From Parietichytrium sp. I65-24A (taxonomy: Eukaryota > Sar > Bigyra > Thraustochytrida > Thraustochytriidae): a DNA stretch of 64,000 nucleotides. Below the pieces are notes generated by a model. That model saw nothing but the letters and a program-made list of their open reading frames with translations, was not told the DNA's origin and did no database searches. The DNA lies in the NCBI GenBank assembly GCA_012862575.1, contig BLSF01000008.1, positions 310,001 through 374,000 of the forward strand, written 5' to 3'. Every line of letters begins with the position of its first letter. The stretch's first letter is position 1. This document shows, piece by piece, positions 20,201 through 29,200 of this stretch. The translations under genes and the position numbers were made by a program.

Positions 20201-23200
20201 GGTCTTCTATCTCGCGGTGATCTGCCCCACTGCTTCCAGAATATTCTACAGCGTATACTGCGTGCTTTGCAAGCTGGCCAGGAGACCTTGGGCTCGCAAG
20301 ATTGACGTTTGAAATTGTTTCCAAGGTGAAAGGATTCAGAATGAGCTTCACATGAACAACCTGTGGAGAGAAGCGTGGTGCGTCGATTGCCAGGTGGGCG
20401 GTGAAGCCCTTTCGAAGTGGGTTCCTTAGCGAAGAAAATATTGCTTCTCTCTCTTGTTTCTCTGCTCGAAGGTCAGCAGAGCGGATGAGAAACCCTCGCG
20501 CTCGGGCTTGCACTTTTGTGGCTGCAGAACTCCTTTGAGCGAACCTTCTCTCAAGCAGCTGGCTACGGACGATGTAACCGCGCGCGCGCGCCTGAATAGT
20601 TTGGCTTGCAGTATTTTGCAGAGCTCGCTGCTCCTCTTGGCGTTTCTGAATCAATCGAAGTCTCCGATAGATTTTTCTCGCAAGAAACTGCCGCCCGGTG
20701 GTCTGTATCGCTATAGCGGAGTGGTGCTTCTTCGCCTCATGAGCCCTTACACGGCGCTTTTCTTCCACCACCACGTTCGCTTGCCTATATGCCAAGTTGT
20801 CCTTGAAGAGTTTCTGCATCTTTCTCGCAGACCTGTCTTTTAACATTTCAATTGCATTAACTTGATGCTGAACACGAGCAAGAGCCTGTTTTTCACGCCG
20901 CGACGTTGCGAATGGTGAGTCCCCCCAGACTTGATGCACCACATCGAACCCAATCCGAATTGCCCCGTGATCCTTTGAGACGAGAACGTGCTGAAATTCG
21001 TCATAGGCGCATATCTGGGATTCGATAAAGCCAGACTGCTGAGCGGGAGTCCACAAGGCAACCCAATGCACATCTAAGACTGTTTCAAAGCGATTTTCAT
21101 TTTTTGTGAAGCGCCCTGGTCCCACACTCTGATGGTTTTGAGAAGCTTGGCGCAACTTTTCCAGTCTCCCGCGAAGCTGCAGGGATGTCTTAATTCCCCC
21201 ACTCTCAGCCTCCTCAATCCCTTTGGCTCCTCTGAGGGTCTCCAACACCTGATGAAGAGCAGCGCGTTTCCTAAAGATAAATGCGTCAATGTGCTTCACA
21301 AATTCCTCTACACTTGCAGTTCCATCGCTGTCCACGTCGAAGACATCGAAAAGTTGATTGATGACAGATATGTCATGCACGCCAAGCTCACGCATGCACG
21401 AGTGAAACTCAAAGCGGTCAATGGTTCCATCTCGGTTGAGGTCTAACAACTCGAACAGACGCTTGGAAACTGCGTTGATGTCGTGCGCACTCTCATGATC
21501 CTCACAGAGCAGATCAACAACTAATTGTAACAGCTTGTCGTTGGCTTTGTCAATTTGTTCCTGGGACGCGGCTCCGCGGTTGCTTATGACTGGTTTCACA
21601 AATGCCCAAGCTTCTTGAAGAAGACTCGTTTTTTCTGGAATGCCAAATCGTTCAAGGATGCGACTTTTTACCCGAGCCGATCTTGACTCAACTTCGCACA
21701 GAGAAAGAACCATCTCCACAAAGCCCTCTTTCGTGAGAACAGTAGCAAAGGCTGACTCAAAGTGCCCAGGGTTGCGATCAAACGCGTCCACAAAGCATTT
21801 CATAGTTTGCTCAAAATCTGCCACCTCTGCAACGTCAAGGTAGGCGAAAGCGTTTTCAAAAGCACGAAAGTCTTCTTTCGCCAGCTCTCGTACTTTTTCA
21901 TCCGCTCTCCAGAGTTCGTCCAAGTTTATTCCGACTGGAAACTCCAGCTCCGCCAAATATTCTCGCAGCCTCTTATCTTCCAAGCTTGCTCTTCTGGACC
22001 GCGTGGCAAGTTTAAAAAATGAGACAAATCGGGGCAGGTTGCAGTCACGCCGCGAACCTGTGCACAGCTCTTCTGCTATTCTCCGCACGGGCTCAAGTCT
22101 AGAGTCCAGCGCATCCTCTTTAATGTCAAGCACCACTCTCATACTTCCTTCGAACTCGTCAGCATCAACGACTCCATCATTGTCCATGTCAAACAAGTGA
22201 AACACCTCTGAAGCACTGGACCGGCGAGCTAGCTCGTGGATCATTGCGAACAGTGAAACTTTGAAATTTTGATATTCTGACACGGGAAATCTGGCATTGG
22301 CGATGCTAGACTCCGAGGACACACGAGAAAGAGCATCATCCTGCAAAGTAAGAGCTCCAGTTTCACCTCCTAAGCCGCCAAGCTCCTCTTCCGCACGAGC
22401 TGTCAGATGTTTGAAGAGCTCTTCTAGACCCTTGACCTGGGTAAATCTATTGACAATGACAGAATGTGAGGCAAGCCTTCCTAGAGCTTGCAAAATATCG
22501 ATTCGCTTCGCGTAGTCCCGGGCCTTCCTGCCAGAGGAGTCCACCGCTGCAGGGTCTGCTCCCCGTTCAACCAACAACCTCACGACGTTAACCTGGTTAG
22601 CAATGACGGCAGTGTGCAGCAGCGTTCGCCGAGTTGGCCCATTCAGAGATTGCAAGAGGTCCGGGTGTTGTCCCAGAATCATCTCCACCTGAGTTGCATC
22701 TCCTTTGCGAGTCGCCTCAAAAAGCGAGTTGATCGTAGAATTGGCATTCTCTCGCGCCTCGTCATCAGAGCCTTTGCACTCCAAACCTTGCCTTTCGTCC
22801 AGCCGCGTGAGGTCTGGGTCAAACATGATGGATAAAAACACTCGCGGGGATACAAAACTCGAGGAAGCGGCACCTTGAGCCACAGTGAAAACTGACCTTA
22901 GTCGGAGTTTCCCAACTACGTGAGTGCCATCGTTTGGCGCGATCATATCAACCCACATTGACCCATGCGTTTTAGAATGCAGGTCGGAAATTGGAATTCT
23001 CGCATGACTAAATACAGCTCCCCCATCGTACAATACTTCAACAATCAAGTGAGCTGTGCCGGCACTCTCCATACTACAACCAGGAAACATGAGTTCAAGT
23101 CGGTTTGAATCGGATTTGGTCCACTTGGCATGCTTCCCGTCGCTCCAGCACTTTTGCGTCAACCCTCTACAAAGCTGATTGGAAGAGCCCCATGGAAGCA

Positions 23201-26200
23201 ATGTGGCCATTACCTGTGGGCAGAATGGCTCCCTGGACAAGTCACGAGCTTCGACAATGGTTATCGAAAGCGAGCCAGGATCTAGTATTTCGGCCAGAGG
23301 TTTTTCAGGCTGGGACTCCCCTTCCCGTGTCGAGCTGAACTGCGCCTTCTCGGACCCAGGGTCTGAATCGAGTCGAGGATTTATTAGCTCAAGTGCAGGG
23401 AAGGGTAAATGCTCTGCGTGCTCCTTGCTGCTGACGGAGATGCGAAGAAAAATAGATATTCCGTTTCCATCTTCGGAACGATGCCATCTCGCAACTCGTG
23501 CTGGACTGGATGCAAAAGACTCCAGCAGATCAACATGGAACGACTGAACCACTGTGCATTGCTCTGACCCTTCCTGAGGTTTAATCACGTCGAGTCGGAT
23601 GGCATCGTGAGGGCCAATGCGGGAGCTCACTCCACTTAGAGAAAAGGCCTCGTTCCATTCCACGATCCCTTTGGAGGCATTTTTGAAAGCTGATTGCTTT
23701 TTGTTCAGCTGAGCAGTGGTAATGCTATTAAGATGTGGCCTGATCGCCAACTTGCCATCGTCAAAGTTCCCTCGAACTTTCAGCACTTCTAGTTTGAGCT
23801 CCTTTGCTTGCATGAAGCGCAGGCCACTGGACATCTGAAGTGCGACAGTCTTCTGGCTATCGGTGGACAAAGAGCTCTCCAGAAACTCGTTCTTGTCCAC
23901 CTCTACCGTTGCAATTATTGGGCTCACAAGTGCTTGCGGCTCGAGTTCCGCCTCCTCTAACACAAACCGCACTCGTTCATGCTTTGGCTCCACAGGTAGA
24001 ATCACTTCCAGGTTGGACCATCGAGGACATTCCCCGGCGCGTCTCGCGACATTGCTTGAACACAGCAAGTCCGCACCGTGAAAGACGCGAAGTCTCGAAG
24101 ACAGGCTTGAGGTTGGCTGTCCCAAAGCGCCAATGATATTGCTTGCAACGACTCCAAACGAAATCTTTCCGTACGAGCGGCAAAGTTTGCGCCTTCTATA
24201 GCCTCGAAAGACTGACCCGATCTTGGTGGCAGCAGAAGTCTTCACGTCTAGAAGATACGCCTCACTATCTTCCACAAATCTGACTTGAGCAGAGGCCGAG
24301 ACTACATCCTCCTTATCCTCGTAAGTGGGCCATTGCAAATCGAGCTTTTTCCAGTCTGAATACGCAGCCGGGTCAGCTTCGATCAATGTGGGCTTGAAAG
24401 CTTGCTTAGCCCCTTCTTTGTCGCGGCAAATTTGGAGAGAAATTTTCAATGGCTCCTGAGCAAAAGCACTTTGATGATTTTTCCAATATGCTTGACGGGG
24501 GTCTTGTCCGCTATAGTAGACTCGCACACATTGCGATCTCTTTGCGCTTCTCCTCAAAACTATAGGCGGCGACTTCGGCGAGTGAGATGTCACCTCATTC
24601 GCAAACAGGTAGTACACTTCATTTTCTGATGACGGAAAATGGAAGTCCGCGACTTGGACTTCAAAATAACCCTGGTACTTGGGTGCAAGTATCGTGGGAA
24701 CCGTATTAAACCAGCTCTTGACATCGATTCCCACCTTTCGAACGAACTCTTCCGCGTTGAGTGTAATATTAAACGTATGCAATGTCCCGTCGGATGCGAG
24801 GACATCAGGCACGAGTTTGATTTCAAGCTTTTGGGAGTGTATATTTTGTAGTCCTTGAGTCTTGAGCTCGAGCGGGATTGCTCGATTCGAGTGCAAACGC
24901 TGTTCCGCACTGCCGAATGCTCCCTGGACGGAATTTGTGTCTTGAACGCTACACAACCTCGCCTCCACTTTGAATCTTGCGCTGGCTTTCAAGAACTCAT
25001 GGCACCCTTCGGAGCTGGCAAAATTTGAGACATCTAGAAGAGTAATAAGAAATCTGCCCCCAAGTGCGAAAACCTGCTCCAGATCAAGAAACTCCTGCTT
25101 GATTATACGAGCAGCGACTTTTCGTGCCTCTTCAGAGATGGAAGCCGGATCGTGTCTCCGGGAGCCTGGTGCATCAGCCATTCCGCCTAACACAAATTTA
25201 CGTCTTAGATCAGAGTCACGAAACTTAATGCCAGATTCCGGGTGCAATTTCAGCCTCTCGTTCAATGCTTGGTCAAGAACGCGCTTGTTTTCATCATACA
25301 AAAGTCTTTGCGCAATGGCTCGGCAAACTTTATTCGGTGATAGATCGTCCTGGAGCGAACCTTTCAACAAGAAGCGCTGGAAGACTTCGAAGGGCGTGAT
25401 ATACTTGGTATCGATCGCCCCGAGAGACGCGAGCACAGCAATCTCCTCTGGGGATATCGGGCGCAGTATATCGCTTCCAGCAGTTGCGTCAACTTGATTT
25501 GCAGTCTCGCTTTCGCTGTGGACTTGTTTGGCGTAGTTGACATACTTTTCAATTCCAGGAACTGCGCACTCCTCCAAGACATCCAGAACCGCGGTGCATC
25601 TGCGACTCAAACACTTTTGCTGGGCCCTTTGCATTCTTCGAAACGAGAGCACGGATAAAAGAAGCGCTTGTGCGGCTTGTTTTGCACTGACCTGCCAGGC
25701 ACCGGTGATGAACTTCGCGAATTGCATGTCAGCAGGATCCGTGGAACAAAGTTTTGGCATACTTTCCGCAGCATATTTTGCAAGCAATGACTCTGGATCG
25801 TTCATCTCGGAGATGGCTGTCCGAAGGCTGTCACTTCTCTCCTTCATTGTAGCGCTCTCTGCGATTCGAAGGTTCTCCAAAGTTTTTAAGCCATCTTTCC
25901 ACTTTTGTAACTCGGCTTTCAGCTCCGTTGCGGCATCTAAAGTAAGAGAACCTTCTTGCCAGCAACCCTCGCGGGCCAGGTAAGGTTGGAGAAGTCCATA
26001 CACGCCCTTATCTTCATCGTTGATCTGACCAGAACGAGCACGGTTCTGCAGCTCCTGAAAATCGACTCCAACCAGCGCCTGAATGCTGAGCACCCTGGCG
26101 CGTAAAGTCGACTTTTCGGCGTGCGCCAAACGTAGCAGCACTTTCTCGAGACTTTCCTTTTCCGCACTTGATCCACTTTTCGCTGAAAACCTCGTGTAGC

Positions 26201-29200
26201 TCTCCGGGTGCTTGAGTAGCAATTTGTCTCCCTCAGAAGAATTTGTATCGTGGTCTTCTCTGAGCTGACGCAAAGCTATGGCGGTACGCCCGGAAATCTG
26301 CAGTAGCTCATCGTAGCTTTGTGAGTTGAAGGTGTCCTCGTAGTGGATTTGCTTGTATATGTCCTGGACTTTTTTCTCCACCAGCTCTTGACACGTTTGC
26401 TGAATATCGCTGTAAAGGGTGGTGCAGTCTCGCAAGCACTCGTTAAACAATCCGATTCGAGCATTTGGCTCGCATTCTAAAATAGCCTCCGTGCGCCGTT
26501 CAATCACATTTAGACGCCCTTCAAATTGTTTCAGCGTCTGTGAGCTCCACACCCGATCGTTTGGATTAGACTTCCTTGTGAAGGACTCTAGTGTCGCGTT
26601 TTGAATCAGTCTGACCTGCTGCGCAAGTTTCGCAGACTCCTCACTACAGGATAACGCGAATTGAACCATGGCAGCCCTGTTTTGTATTCTCTGCTCTAAA
26701 CTTTCAATGGTCAATCCCCCCTGCTCTCCTGCGAGTCTCTCTAGCCAATCAAATGTAACCGACCCTTCCTCGTAATCTGAAATTTCGGTTCGCACGAGAA
26801 TTCTCCCGGATGCTTCTTGGCCGTGCAATTGGAGATACTCTTCCCTTGCATGGGACCCTACCTGAGTGGAGCACGACCCAAGACTTGTGTCTCGAAAAGC
26901 AATTTTATCCCGGTCAAACACTTCGAATCTTAAGGTTACATTGCCGTTCGAGTCGCACTCGACATCGTCATCTTGGTCGAGGTCAATGCCAAATTTTTCG
27001 TTCCACTCCGGGTCAAGAGATTTCCTAATTACCTTCGTCTTGAGTGTCTGCTTGCCGATGTATATTTTGCAATACGGGTCGCTGGACGTGGCCACTCTAT
27101 GAAAAATTCCCTTGCTGTCGGCAGCTCGCAAGCCCTCTGCACGTATAATCCGAGCCGTCACAACCTTCGGGCGCCCCCGGAGACCAACGTTAATATTTTT
27201 TGAAGGCATCTCCGTAGGAACTTCACGCTCTTCAAAAGAATAGGGTTCAGACCATGCGATTCTCCTCCCCGATTTGCACTCTACAAGGGCGAATTGGCAT
27301 TTTTCGGTGCGAAAGTTGGCTTGCTTGAATCGAAGCGCTTGAGGTTCTTTCCATTCCATATCTGGCGCTTTAGCAGCCTCAGTTGCATGTTTTTCGCCAG
27401 AATCAAAGCGCACGAAAAGTCGCGCAGGACCTTCAAACGACGTCTGGCAATCCTTGATAGCTATGATTAACTCAGAGGCCTCCATCGAAGATGTGTTTGC
27501 GGGGCCAGCGCTTGAAATCTCAGCCCCTGAGATGCCTTGCACATTGCGAGCAGGCGAGATTGCAAGCGATTCCTTGGTCTTTCTCTCGATCCAGTGGATA
27601 AATTCAACCAGAGTGACAGACCCATTTCCATCCTCGTCAAGAAGCATGATCTCTTTAGCAAGCTGAGCTTCGTCAGCGACGTGCTTTGGAAATAGAAATG
27701 CAAGCTGCTCTGACACTAATTGGCCAACGACCGATGTTGGGATCTCGCCGGTGTGTTCAAGGTCATATCTCGAGAAAGCAGCAGAAAACCCCTCAAAACG
27801 GTTCAATAGGCTTGATTTGCGAGTTTGTTCGGAACCCAGCAACTTGGGGTATTGTTTGGCCGTTTGTCGTTCTTGTTTGCCTTTGCGAAGTGCCAATTGA
27901 ACTCGAAAGCAGTTGCTTGCTCCTTTCAGTCTGTCCGCGCTGGAATCACTGGTAAAATCCACCCAAAAAGGCTTTCCGCCGTCTCTTTCGTCCCGTGCCA
28001 GGTCCACTAATGATATGAATTTGTAAGCCACAATGTTCCGATCACCGCAATTCTGACTGCAACCAACCACACGAACAAGAAACCCAAGCGGGAGATAGTG
28101 GCATCTCTGGCGGAATACAAATGATTCTCCCCAAAATATAGTTGGACGGCCACTCACCACTCGCGTTTGACACACTTCATCGGCCCAGGACCCTGCTGCA
28201 TGTACAAGAGTAAGACGCACCGAGTATTCCGTCTGTTCAGCGGCGCCCTCTGCCTGGATAACCTGCGCATCATACATTGGGGAGACCATCGTGGTCGAAG
28301 GTTCGAGGAAGATTTTCACGACTCGAGCGAGAGGAAAGTCGTCTTGTTCCGATTCCTTTTCCTGATTGCGATCTACCAAGCGATACTCTCCTTGAATCTC
28401 ACTTTCGGTCGGAAAAGTGTCAAAGAAGGATTCCCTATACTCGATTCCACGCAGTTTGTGGTGGAACTGGAACTTTAGTAACAAAGCCTTTGAGTGCAAC
28501 ACCTCATCGTTGACACCATTGTTGTAGAAAGCGCCAACGAGCGCGAATGCGCGTTGATCAAAGGCAGTGAGCACCTTTTCTATCTTTGGTCTCATCAAAA
28601 CTTCGTCACCGTTCGACAAAACAAGAATCGCTTCACACAGATAAACCTTGTCATCGGGAATCGTCAGAGGAATAATCACATCGATAAAGCGAGTCGGGAT
28701 CTCCTTTGCGAGGACGTCACGTGAGGGCTCTTCTGCAATAGTGTGATGGGAGGCCATCAACTCTTGGCGCTGGAGGCAGGCAGGGGATCTGGACACTCGT
28801 ACCAGGAGCTCAAGAAAACCTTTGTCGGTGTCGAGTCTCTCAACAAGAGTTTCCGTGCGGTTGAGCTCAACATTTTGTGCATCCACGTGCCCTTGCGCGC
28901 TGAATGAACCGTCAGAGCTCTTTCCTTCACATTCGAGGCTGTAATCAAAGCTTTGCTCAGTGTGACTTGCAAAGCGAAACGGTCCCAGCTCTCGACAAAC
29001 ATACGCAGGCATCGGGCCGCTCAGCTCGAATTGCTGCGTCATGTACCACGTAGAATTGCTTCGTATTTTCACGACAGCGTCGACATTGTTTTTCGCAGCG
29101 GCAGGTGCAAAAACACGCATGACGGTGACGAAGAGATAGAGGCTCTCGCGGACTTCTTCTGAAGGGCTCGCTACACTTTGGTTCTCCTCACCTTCAGCCG